A DNA stretch of 64,000 nucleotides from JACOND01 sp965202795 (GTDB lineage Bacteria > Bdellovibrionota > Bdellovibrionia > Bdellovibrionales > UBA1609): assembly GCA_965202795.1 (NCBI GenBank), contig OZ241848.1, positions 1,054,001-1,118,000 on the forward strand. The letters run 5' to 3'. Of the stretch, positions 50,087-57,724 are shown piece by piece (the first letter of the stretch is position 1; the number at the start of each line of letters is the position of its first letter). The translations under genes and the position numbers were made by a program. The notes under the pieces were generated by a model that saw only the letters and a program-made list of their open reading frames with translations, ran no database searches and was not told the origin of the DNA.

Positions 50087-50835
50087 AAGACATAAGAAGA
50101 CATGGGGGCTGAAAACCAGCCGCTTCGGGGCATGGACAGGGTTTCAGCGGCTGCCGGGGGCCGGATTTCCAGGGCTTTCTGCTTGAAAAAGCCTGAGAAG
50201 ACATGAGAAGACATGGGGGCTGGAATCTGGGGGAGCAGCCCCGCGGGGCCGGCTCAAAAAAACAAGCTCCCTCTGGACAAGCCTGAGACTCCTCAAAGGA
50301 TTCGGGAACAGCCGCTAGGCTGTCCCAATAAACAGGCCTGCCTGAAAAAGCCTGAGAAGACATGAGAAGACATGGGGGCTGGAATCTGGGGGAGCAGCCC
50401 CGCGGGGCCGGCTCAAAAAAACAAGCTCCCTCTAGACAAGCCTGAGACTCCTCAAAGGATTCGGGAACAGCCGCTAGGCTGTCCCAATAAACAGGCCTGC
50501 CTGAAAAAGCTTGAGAAGACATGAGAAGACATGGGGGCTGAAATCTGGGGGAGCAGCCCCGCGGGGCCGGCTCAAAAAAACAAGCTCCCTCTGGACAAGC
50601 CTGAGACTCCTCAAAGGATTCGGGAACAGCCGCTAGGCTGTCCCAATAAACAGGCCTGCCTGAAAAAGCTTGAGAAGACATGAGAAGACATGGCCTGGGT
50701 CCAGGGGGGAATCCGGGGCATGAGCGGGTTTTTAGTAGCCTCCGGCCGCTGAATTTCCAGGAAAAAGCTTGAGAAGACATGAGAAGACATAGGTCTGGAA
50801 TCTGGGGGAGCAGCCCCGCGGGGCCGGCCCGGCAA
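50087..50835. repeat. 159-bp tandem array containing hairpin repeats
   Basis: The motif GAGAAGACATGAGAAGACAT starts at 50195, 50354, 50513, 50672 and 50771, with a variant at 50087; the three central intervals are exactly 159 bp. Each 159-bp unit contains, on the minus strand, CTGTTTATTGGGACAGCC-TAGC-GGCTGTTCC and a tail GTCCAGAGGGAGCTTG, both homologous to the 14-kb array. The minus-strand open frame of 250 residues exists because 159 is divisible by three. Confidence 0.95.
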
Positions 50836-50882
50836 ACAGGCTTTTAGGCATATTTTGTCAAAAAATCTGTCATGCTTATTGC

Positions 50883-51947
50883 ATGATTCTTGCGCTGACA
50901 GGGGGGACCGGGCTGATTGGCCAGGCTCTTATAAAAAAAATAGCGGCCGGCGGAGGCCATCCAAAAAACAGGCCTTTTTCAAAAATCCATCTGATCACAA
51001 GGGATGTGGCAAAAACAAAAGGCCTGCCAAAAATTTGCCGGGCATTTGCCTGGCCGGGTTATGCGCGCCCCTTCCCCAAAGAGGCTTTTCCAAAAGATTC
51101 TGAGTGGGGCCTGATACATCTGGCCGGAGAGCCTATAGCTCAATGGCGGCAGAGGCTTCTCTGGTTTTCCCCCGCGCCATTCCCCGCCCGCTGGACAGGC
51201 AAAAAAAAAGCCCGCATTTATAATTCCAGGGTTAAGGGGACAAAAGCTCTAACCGCCGCTGTCAGGATTCATCCCCGCCAGCCTAAGTTTTTTTTAAGCG
51301 CCAGCGCCGCCGGCATTTATGGGGAAAGGGGCGGCAGCAGCCTCACAGAGGAAAGCTGTCCGCTGCCCGGTTTTTCTGAAGCGGACGGCGGCATACAAAA
51401 AATCCAGGCCGGCAAAAACAAAAAAAATCTGTTTTTGCGGAAAGTCTGCCTTGACTGGGAGGCGGAGAGCTTGAAGCTTTCCAGAATTTGCCGGACCGCG
51501 GTGTTTCGGTTCGGGGCGGTTTTGGCGAAAGAGGGTTTTTTAGCCTGTCAGGCGGAGCTGGCGAAAAAAGCGCCTTTTGTTTTATCTTCAAAAAATCCCG
51601 TGTGGATGAGCTGGATTCATATTGAGGACGCTGTCCGCATGCTTTTATGGGCGGCAGCCTCAGAATCCGCCAAAGGCGCCTATAACGGAGCCGCCCCCCG
51701 CCCCCTCACTTTTAGCGGGTTTTCCCAGGCGCTTTCAGAGATTGTCCGGCCAAAGGGCATAAAAATCCCCATCCCGCTGGTTTTTGTCAAACGTCTTGGA
51801 GGGGAGCTGTCCGCATGTCTTCTGGCCAGCTGCCGCGCCCTCCCCGAAAGGGCGGAAAGCCAGGGCTTTCGGTTCAAGCATCCAGAGGGGGAGGCTGCCC
51901 TTCGGGATCTGCTCCAAACCGTCTCCCGCCCCAGCGGCTCAAAATGA
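50883..51947 (+). CDS. TIGR01777/YfcH-type NAD(P)-binding epimerase family protein
   Basis: The 354-residue protein begins MILALTGGTGLIGQALIKKI, an extended-SDR Rossmann start. It contains LIHLAGEPIA, SASAAGIYG, RFGAVLAKEGF and SWIHIEDAVRMLLWA, all typical of the YfcH branch, and a C-terminal DUF1731-like segment. The nucleotide-sugar or other substrate of this group is unknown. No Shine-Dalgarno is visible before the ATG. Two segments (after LIGQ and after YG) are longer than usual. Confidence 0.85.
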   Translation: MILALTGGTGLIGQALIKKIAAGGGHPKNRPFSKIHLITRDVAKTKGLPKICRAFAWPGYARPFPKEAFPKDSEWGLIHLAGEPIAQWRQRLLWFSPAPFPARWTGKKKARIYNSRVKGTKALTAAVRIHPRQPKFFLSASAAGIYGERGGSSLTEESCPLPGFSEADGGIQKIQAGKNKKNLFLRKVCLDWEAESLKLSRICRTAVFRFGAVLAKEGFLACQAELAKKAPFVLSSKNPVWMSWIHIEDAVRMLLWAAASESAKGAYNGAAPRPLTFSGFSQALSEIVRPKGIKIPIPLVFVKRLGGELSACLLASCRALPERAESQGFRFKHPEGEAALRDLLQTVSRPSGSK

Positions 51948-52025
51948 CAAAGCTGGGGGCTGCCGCCCCGGGGCCTGGCGGGGGCTTTTTGCGCAATTTA
52001 TCCCGGCCGGGCAGGAGAGCTGTCT

Positions 52026-52793
52026 TTAAAGAGCTGTCCAGGCTCTCTCTGTCCATAAGGCATGCAGGCGGTCGAGAAAGCCCTCCCACTTTGCCGGGGA
52101 GACATCCGCCGGGGAGACTCCCGCCAAAGATTTCTCATAGCCCTGAAGATGCCCCGCATTTGGAATCCCCGCGGGATGGGAAAAAACATTAAGCCCCAGC
52201 CCCAGAATTAAAGCCCTGCCAGCCCCCTGATCCAAAATCTCCGGCAAAATCCCGGCAATTTTTTTGTCCTTAATATAAAGATCATTTGGCGGCTTTGCCC
52301 TCCATAAAATGCAGGGCCAGGCAGCTTTGGCGGCGCTTAAAAGATCGCGGGCAAAATCCCAAGACAAATTCGGAGGAATGGCCGGGCGGGAAGCCCGGCC
52401 TCCGCCGCAGCTGGGGCTTTTCCCCCAGAGCCAGGAGGCCATTAGATCGCTGTTCTCCCATATAGCGCCTTTTCGCCCCCGCCCGGCAGTTTGGCTTGCG
52501 GCGATAAAAATTGCGGGGGCGCATCCAGAGCTGAAAGCGGGGCCTGAGCCAGCCTTTGAGTCAGTTGAAAGGATCCGAAGGGCGCGGGACCTGGCCTCCC
52601 CGCTCGCGCTTTCCGTCTCCTCAAAAAAAACATGGGCAATGCCTCTGTCTCGCGCCCAGTTTCGGGTCCATAAGGGGATCCGCCTCTGTTTTATTTTTAT
52701 CCGGCTCATATTCCTGGCGCGCTTAAAAATCCGCCCGCCGGAAACAGCCCCAGAGCTGCAATGGGGAAATCTGGAGGGCAAAAAGACCGCCAT
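52026..52793 (-). CDS. birA: biotin--[acetyl-CoA carboxylase] ligase
   Basis: The 255-residue protein has the BirA catalytic motifs: AASQTAGRGRKGAIWENS (biotinyl-AMP loop), KPPNDLYIKDKKIAGILPE and LGLGLNV. It attaches biotin to carboxylase carrier domains. There is no N-terminal DNA-binding domain, so it should not act as the bio repressor. The start overlaps the stop of the preceding gene as TGATG; an in-frame ATG at 52709 is an alternative. The motif usually reading STN is ESASG here. Confidence 0.88.
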   Translation of the reverse strand: MAVFLPSRFPHCSSGAVSGGRIFKRARNMSRIKIKQRRIPLWTRNWARDRGIAHVFFEETESASGEARSRALRILSTDSKAGSGPAFSSGCAPAIFIAASQTAGRGRKGAIWENSDLMASWLWGKSPSCGGGRASRPAIPPNLSWDFARDLLSAAKAAWPCILWRAKPPNDLYIKDKKIAGILPEILDQGAGRALILGLGLNVFSHPAGIPNAGHLQGYEKSLAGVSPADVSPAKWEGFLDRLHALWTERAWTAL

Positions 52794-53467
52794 CAGCCGG
52801 CCGGCAAATTGATCTTCAGGCGGGGAAAGCCGCCCTGCAGCAGCTTGGGCCAGATAACATCCAAAGGAAGGGCGCTTAGCCTCTCCAAGTCTTTGGGAAG
52901 AAAATGCCCATACATGCCTTTTTGGATCCCAGAGGGAATTTGATCAATAAGCTTTTGTATGCCGGAAAAGCCCGCGCCCCTTCCATCCAAAGCGATAATC
53001 TCTGTATGGCCGGTTAAGGCCTCCTCCAGATCCTTTTCCGAAGAGATCATTTTTGAAGGGAGCAGCGGCTCTGTCCGCGCGCCGCCAAGACGCAGGGCTT
53101 TTCTCTCCCATTCAGGAAAGGGGGAATCTAATGAGGCCGCGCCGGCTGAGCGGCAGCCGCAGCTGCTTTCCCTGTAGCAGCGGGCCAGCGAGGCGGCCCC
53201 GGAGAGATAGCTTATGCCCTCCACAGCGGCTTTTAAGCCAAAAAAGCTTTTTTCATCAGGGGCGAAGGCCGTCATAAAGGTCTGGCCTTTCAGAAGGCTG
53301 TCCCCGTCTTTTGCATGCCAGACAATCTCCAAAGGCAGCTGGCTTTTCTTTAGAAAGCCGCTCAAAAACCCGGCCCCAAAAAAAACCCCGTCCTGGCCGG
53401 CGGCAAAGCGCCTCTCTTCTGAATATGATCCGGCGCGCTTTAGGGCGGCGGGAAAGCCCGGCTCCAT
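52793..53467 (-). CDS. NadC-like protein with missing catalytic residues
   Basis: The 224-residue protein aligns by eye with quinolinate phosphoribosyltransferase. GVFFGAGFLSGFLKK and LEIVWHAKDGDSLLKGQ match the N-terminal barrel of NadC, and LKAAVEGISYLSGAASL matches ERTALNFVQTLSGVAS. Later blocks (RLGGAR, EIIALD, DVIWPKLL) follow the NadC order. The TRKT segment is absent, the GGANHR block reads GGARTE, and the lysine of IKENH is not kept at the matching place. Enzyme activity is therefore doubtful. It is translationally coupled to the gene before (TGATGG, with AAGGAGG) and to birA after. Confidence 0.65.
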   Translation of the reverse strand: MEPGFPAALKRAGSYSEERRFAAGQDGVFFGAGFLSGFLKKSQLPLEIVWHAKDGDSLLKGQTFMTAFAPDEKSFFGLKAAVEGISYLSGAASLARCYRESSCGCRSAGAASLDSPFPEWERKALRLGGARTEPLLPSKMISSEKDLEEALTGHTEIIALDGRGAGFSGIQKLIDQIPSGIQKGMYGHFLPKDLERLSALPLDVIWPKLLQGGFPRLKINLPAG

Positions 53468-55062
53468 CAACTCTCCTCCTTGAGAATTTTCTGGATTTCG
53501 CGCTCCAAAATCTCTTTGGCCATAAGGGGAAGCTGCCGCGCGGCAAAGTCCCGCAGAGATTTTTCAAAAGCCTCCCGAAAGACGGAGCGCTCTCTTACAT
53601 ACTCCCGCATAACCTGAAGGGCCATTTTCTCAAAAGCTTCTGTTTTTTTAAATTCAGTCAATGCGGTTTTTATAATCTCCTGATGATCCCGCGCCAAAAT
53701 CTTTTGAGCCATTTCCCGGCCATACTGATCCAGCTTTTGCTCCATAAGACTCTCAAATCCCAAAGTGTCTTTGTATTCGTTTAGCGCTCGCGCAATGTCC
53801 TGATCCAGCGCCCTTGGCGGCGGCGCCTCCATGCCCTCATCTGAAGGCTGCCTGAAGTCTTTTGGCGGGGATTTTATTGCCATAGGGGCAAAGTCATTTT
53901 TTGTGTTTTCATCCACATTGATTTCATCCCTGTTTAGCGCGGGCTTTGCGGCGCTTTTGGCTTCTGAGCCAGCCGCCGCCGCGCGGCTTTCCGGCTGCTT
54001 TTGCTCTGTCTCTGGAGTTTGAGCGGGAGCGGCGGGAGCGGTGGGAGCGGTGGGAGCGGCGGGAGCAGCGGGAGCGGCGGGAGCGGCGGGAGCGGCGGGA
54101 GCAGCGGGAGCGGGAGCGGCGGGAGCGGCGGGAGCAGCGGGAGCAGCGGGAGCGGGCTGCTGGGAGCCGGCGCCCAATGCCAGGCTTTCATCCCCGGCCT
54201 CCGGGGCGCTTATGCTAAATGTCTCCTCAGAAGAAGCTGCGGGAGGGTTTTCCGGGCCTGTCTGATGTTCCGCAGGCTGCGGCCCCCCCTCGGCTTTGAT
54301 GATCAGGCTTTCGTCCCCGGCCTCCGGGGCGCTTATGTTAAAAGTCTCCTCAGAAGAGGCGGGGGATGAGCTTTCCGGGCCTGCCTGATGTTCCGCAGGC
54401 TGCGGCCCCCCCTCGGCTTTGATGATCAGGCTTTCGTCCCCGGCCTCCGGGGCGCTTATGTTAAAAGTCTCCTCAGAAGAGGCGGGGGATGAGCTTTCCG
54501 GGCCTGCCTGATGTTCCGCAGGCTGCGGCCCCCCCTCGGCTTTGATGATCAGGCTTTCATCTCCAGATTCTGGGGCGCTCATGTTAAAAGTCTCCTCAGA
54601 GGAGGCTGAGGAATTTCCGGTTTTTTTGCTCTGGCTCCGCGCCGGCTGGCTCGCCGCTGCCAGGGCCGCGCCTTGATTTTCATTTTTTGGAAATTTCAAA
54701 AACGGATGAATTTTTGACTGGCCGGCTTTGGGAACAATCGCAGCGATTTTTTTTCTGAGAGCGCCGCTGTCAATGGGCTTTCGGATCACATGCGGCATGG
54801 CTTCCGCCGCCAAGGCCTCCTCCTCTTTTCGGCATAAGGCAGCCAAAGGGACAGCGGGCATGTCCTTTTTGGCTGACTGGGCCAGAACATCCGCCCCGCC
54901 CAAATCCATATCAATAAAAAAAATGTCCGGCTGAAGGGCCTGAGTCTTAAAATCCTCCCATGTTTCAAAACGGAAGATCTCCGCCGCAAAATAATACAGG
55001 GAGTGGGCCAGAATTTTTCTGTTGACTTCGTTTTCGCTAAACAGCGCGGCGTTCAGGCTCAT
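53467..55062 (-). CDS. receiver-domain protein with repeats and Ala/Pro linker
   Basis: The 531-residue protein starts with a response-regulator receiver domain. It contains FSENEVNRKIL in place of the usual acidic pair, the phospho-acceptor region DIFFIDMDL, and VIRKPID with the conserved Lys-Pro. Three 41-residue repeats follow (EETFNISAPEAGDESLIIKA), then a long Ala/Pro run and a C-terminal helical, charged region (ALTEFKKTEAFEKMALQVMR). It has no DNA-binding output domain. Such proteins occur in gliding-motility and polarity systems, but the role here is unknown. It heads an operon with the NadC-like gene and birA. Confidence 0.75.
   Translation of the reverse strand: MSLNAALFSENEVNRKILAHSLYYFAAEIFRFETWEDFKTQALQPDIFFIDMDLGGADVLAQSAKKDMPAVPLAALCRKEEEALAAEAMPHVIRKPIDSGALRKKIAAIVPKAGQSKIHPFLKFPKNENQGAALAAASQPARSQSKKTGNSSASSEETFNMSAPESGDESLIIKAEGGPQPAEHQAGPESSSPASSEETFNISAPEAGDESLIIKAEGGPQPAEHQAGPESSSPASSEETFNISAPEAGDESLIIKAEGGPQPAEHQTGPENPPAASSEETFSISAPEAGDESLALGAGSQQPAPAAPAAPAAPAAPAPAAPAAPAAPAAPAAPAAPTAPTAPAAPAQTPETEQKQPESRAAAAGSEAKSAAKPALNRDEINVDENTKNDFAPMAIKSPPKDFRQPSDEGMEAPPPRALDQDIARALNEYKDTLGFESLMEQKLDQYGREMAQKILARDHQEIIKTALTEFKKTEAFEKMALQVMREYVRERSVFREAFEKSLRDFAARQLPLMAKEILEREIQKILKEES
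54190..54620 (-). repeat. 123-bp coding repeat, three copies plus partial
   Basis: Units encode 41 residues of the form SSEETFNISAPEAGDESLII followed by KAEGGPQPAEHQAGPE. Matching positions at 54301, 54424 and 54547 give an exact 123-bp period, with near-identical DNA in the central copies, indicating recent duplication. Confidence 0.9.
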
Positions 55063-55225
55063 TTAGAGCGGCCCTCCCCTGATTTTGCGGCACTCCAGAT
55101 ATCCGGCGCGGGCAGCCGGCGCTTTTGCGCCAGTTGTATACAGCTTGGCGCTTTAGGCCGCGCTTTGCAAGCTTCCCCGCCGGGGGGCTGAAAAAAATGG
55201 GGATTTTGCGCCAATCCCAAATATG

Positions 55226-55255
55226 TTGAAAAAAACATGGCAAAACAGGCATAAT
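55226..55255 (+). promoter_or_regulatory. promoter of def-fmt-rpe
   Basis: TTGAAA is followed after 18 bp by CATAAT. Transcription should start at about 55261-55262, inside the first ATG (55260) of the frame, which argues for the ATG at 55320 as the translation start of def. Confidence 0.55.
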
Positions 55256-55319
55256 CAGCATGGAGCGGTTTAAGCGGCTTTTTGGCCTGTCCCAGCCGGG
55301 CTTTGGGCGGAATGCTTTT

Positions 55320-55922
55320 ATGGAAAGGCTTGAAATTCTAAAATTCCCTGATCCGAGGCTCCGTCAAAAAAGCCGGCTGGTTGAGCGGGTGACCCCTAAC
55401 CTTGTCCGTCTCGCAGAGGCCATGCTGCAGACAATGTCCGAAAAAAACGGGGTGGGGCTTGCAGCTGTTCAGGTGGGCCGCTGCGAGAGGCTCTTGACTG
55501 CCGACACAAGATCAGAGTTTGAGCCGCCATCAGAGGAAAGCCGCTATGACGCCTCATTTTTAAAAAGGAGCCTGGCCGCCAAAATCCCGCAGCCTCTGAT
55601 TTTATTCAACCCGGAAATTGTTCGGACAGAGGGCAGCCTGCTGTTTCCCGAAGGATGCCTGAGCTTTCCCTCCTATTATGCCGAGGTCAGAAGAGCGGAG
55701 ATTGTGGAGGTCAAAGCGCTCAATGAGAAGGGGGAGCCTGTTTTGATCAAAACCGACGGCCTGCTTTCCATCTGCCTTCAGCATGAAATCGATCATCTTG
55801 AGGGGCGGCTGTTTATTGATCATTTAAGCGAGGCAAAGGCTGCCAGGCTGCGGGAGGAAATCAGAAAAAACGGATACCCTGAAGATCCTCCCCCCGCTGC
55901 GGCCGGCAGGGAGGCGCTGTAA
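55320..55922 (+). CDS. def: peptide deformylase
   Basis: From 55320 the product has 200 residues starting MERLEILKFPDPRLRQKS, the normal family start. It has the three deformylase motifs GVGLAAVQVG, EGCLSFP and QHEIDHLEG, whose Cys and two His bind the metal. It removes the formyl group from nascent proteins. The frame is open back to 55260, but the promoter at 55226-55255 places the transcript start there, so the earlier ATG is unlikely. fmt follows two bases after the stop. Confidence 0.93.
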   Translation: MERLEILKFPDPRLRQKSRLVERVTPNLVRLAEAMLQTMSEKNGVGLAAVQVGRCERLLTADTRSEFEPPSEESRYDASFLKRSLAAKIPQPLILFNPEIVRTEGSLLFPEGCLSFPSYYAEVRRAEIVEVKALNEKGEPVLIKTDGLLSICLQHEIDHLEGRLFIDHLSEAKAARLREEIRKNGYPEDPPPAAAGREAL

Positions 55923-55924
55923 GG

Positions 55925-56890
55925 GTGTATCCCGTAATTTTTGCCGGAACTTCAGATTTTTCAGCGGAATGTCTGAAATGCCTTTTGGAGATGAGCGGCA
56001 TCCAAATCAAAGGGGCTCTTTCCGCGCCTGACAAGCCAAAAGGCCGGGGCATGCGGCGGGAGCCTTCCCCTGTCAGGGCATTAGCCGCAAAGGCCAGTTT
56101 GCCTGTGTGGACGCCGGAATCGCCGGCTGACAGAGGGTTTCTAAAAGATATGGCTGCCAAAAAATGCCGGCTTTCTGTAATCTGCGCTTATGGAAAATGG
56201 CTGCCCAAAGCTTTTTTGGACTGTTTTCCCATGGAGAGCTTGAATGTTCATCCCAGCCTTCTTCCCCGCTGGAGAGGCGCGGCCCCCATTGAAAGGGCCT
56301 TGATGGCTGGCGACAGGGAAACCGGGGTTTCCCTTCAAAAAGTGGCGGCGGAGATGGACGCGGGGGATATTGTCGCCAGAGAGTCCTTTCCCATTGAAGA
56401 AAATGACACCGCGGCGGAGGTCAGCAAAAAGGCCATTCAAGCCTCAAAAAAACTGCTGCGGGAGGCTTTGCCAAAATACCTCAAAGGGGGGATCCAGGCC
56501 ATTCCCCAGCCCTCCGAGGGGATAACCTATGCAGCCAAAATTCAAAAACAGGAGGCGCGGCTCGCCTGGAATCAAAGCGCCGGCGCCCTGCGAAACAGAG
56601 TTCGGGCCTTAAGTCTGGGGCCCCAGGCTTTTGCGGTTTTTCGGGGGGGGCGGATAAAAATCCACAGGGCGCGGGAGGTTTCGGAAAAGGCGGCCCGGCG
56701 GGAAAACAGCGGCCCTGCCGGCAGGCCCCGCCCCGGCGAGGCGCTGCCAGCCGGGCGCGCGCGGCTGATCATTGCCTGCGGATCAGGGGCTTTGGAAATT
56801 TTGGAGCTGCAAAAAGAGGGGAGGACAAAGCAGCCGGCAGCGGAGTTTTTAAAAGGCTGCCCCATTCAGGCAGGGGATGTTTTTGAATGA
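55925..56890 (+). CDS. fmt: methionyl-tRNA formyltransferase
   Basis: The 321-residue protein has the formyltransferase motifs VIFAGTSDFSAECL, the invariant SLLPRWRGAAPIERAL and TGVSLQKVAAEMDAGDI. Its C-terminal OB-like domain includes RNRVRALSLGPQAFAVF. It formylates initiator Met-tRNA using 10-formyltetrahydrofolate. The start codon is GTG, two bases after def. Its end overlaps rpe by 14 bp. Confidence 0.96.
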   Translation: MYPVIFAGTSDFSAECLKCLLEMSGIQIKGALSAPDKPKGRGMRREPSPVRALAAKASLPVWTPESPADRGFLKDMAAKKCRLSVICAYGKWLPKAFLDCFPMESLNVHPSLLPRWRGAAPIERALMAGDRETGVSLQKVAAEMDAGDIVARESFPIEENDTAAEVSKKAIQASKKLLREALPKYLKGGIQAIPQPSEGITYAAKIQKQEARLAWNQSAGALRNRVRALSLGPQAFAVFRGGRIKIHRAREVSEKAARRENSGPAGRPRPGEALPAGRARLIIACGSGALEILELQKEGRTKQPAAEFLKGCPIQAGDVFE

Positions 56891-57569
56891 TTATGAGGGT
56901 TTTGCCTTGCCTCCCCTGATTGCGCCCAGTCTGCTTTCCTCTGATTTTTCCCGCCTGGGCGGGGAGGTCCGCGCCCTTGAAAAAGCCGGAGCCGACTGGA
57001 TTCATTTTGATGTTATGGACGGGCATTTTGTCCCTGACTTGACGATGGGGCCTTTGGCTGTCCAGCCGCTCCGCCCTCTGAGCAGGCTTCCCTTTGATGT
57101 TCATTTGATGACAAGCCAGCCGGCAAAATGGATAGAGCCTTTTGCCAGGGCCGGGGCCAGCCACCTGACCATGCATATTGAGGCTCTGCCCAGCCCCGGC
57201 GAAGCGCTGCGAAAAATCCGCCGCCTGGGGCTGAAGGCCGGCCTGAGCCTTAAGCCGGACACTCCCGCTGAATGCCTTTTTCCCTTTTTAGGGGATCTGG
57301 ATTTGATTTTGGTTATGGCTGTTGAGCCGGGGCGCGGAGGGCAAAAGTTTCTTCCCCTGGCGGCGGACAAAATAAAATCCTTCAAAAAAAAGGCCCGCAG
57401 CCAAAAGCGCCCCCCGCTTGTGGCTGTAGACGGGGGCATAACTCTGGAAACAGCCAAAGCAGCCCGGGAGGCGGATGTTTTGATCTCTGGGAGCTATGTC
57501 TTTAAAAGCGGGGATTATGCGCGGGCCATTTCGGATTTAAAGGCTTCCAGAGGCATGCCTGGCCAATAG
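56877..57569 (+). CDS. rpe: ribulose-phosphate 3-epimerase
   Basis: The 230-residue TIM barrel has IAPSLLSSDFSRLGGEV, HFDVMDGHFVPDLTMGP, FDVHLMTSQP, VMAVEPGRGGQKF and VDGGITLETA. It interconverts ribulose 5-phosphate and xylulose 5-phosphate in the pentose phosphate pathway. The start overlaps fmt by 14 bp, indicating coupled translation. Confidence 0.95.
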   Translation: MFLNDYEGFALPPLIAPSLLSSDFSRLGGEVRALEKAGADWIHFDVMDGHFVPDLTMGPLAVQPLRPLSRLPFDVHLMTSQPAKWIEPFARAGASHLTMHIEALPSPGEALRKIRRLGLKAGLSLKPDTPAECLFPFLGDLDLILVMAVEPGRGGQKFLPLAADKIKSFKKKARSQKRPPLVAVDGGITLETAKAAREADVLISGSYVFKSGDYARAISDLKASRGMPGQ

Positions 57570-57724
57570 TCCTAAAATTTTAAGCCTAAAACAATGGCTA
57601 TTGCGGCTGAGCGCCGCTCCAAAGCCGCTCCAAGGCTGCTATAGGGCCGCGCCCCGGCGGCTGTTCGGCGGTTTTTTTTAAGTTTTGCTGTAAAAATGCC
57701 GCTTATTTATATAGAGGGGAAGCC

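Noticed and set aside
50028..50780. 250-residue minus-strand frame with MSSQAFSGRPVYWDS repeats
   Set aside because: It is the 159-bp non-coding array read in one frame; no unique sequence, domain or ribosome binding site supports it.
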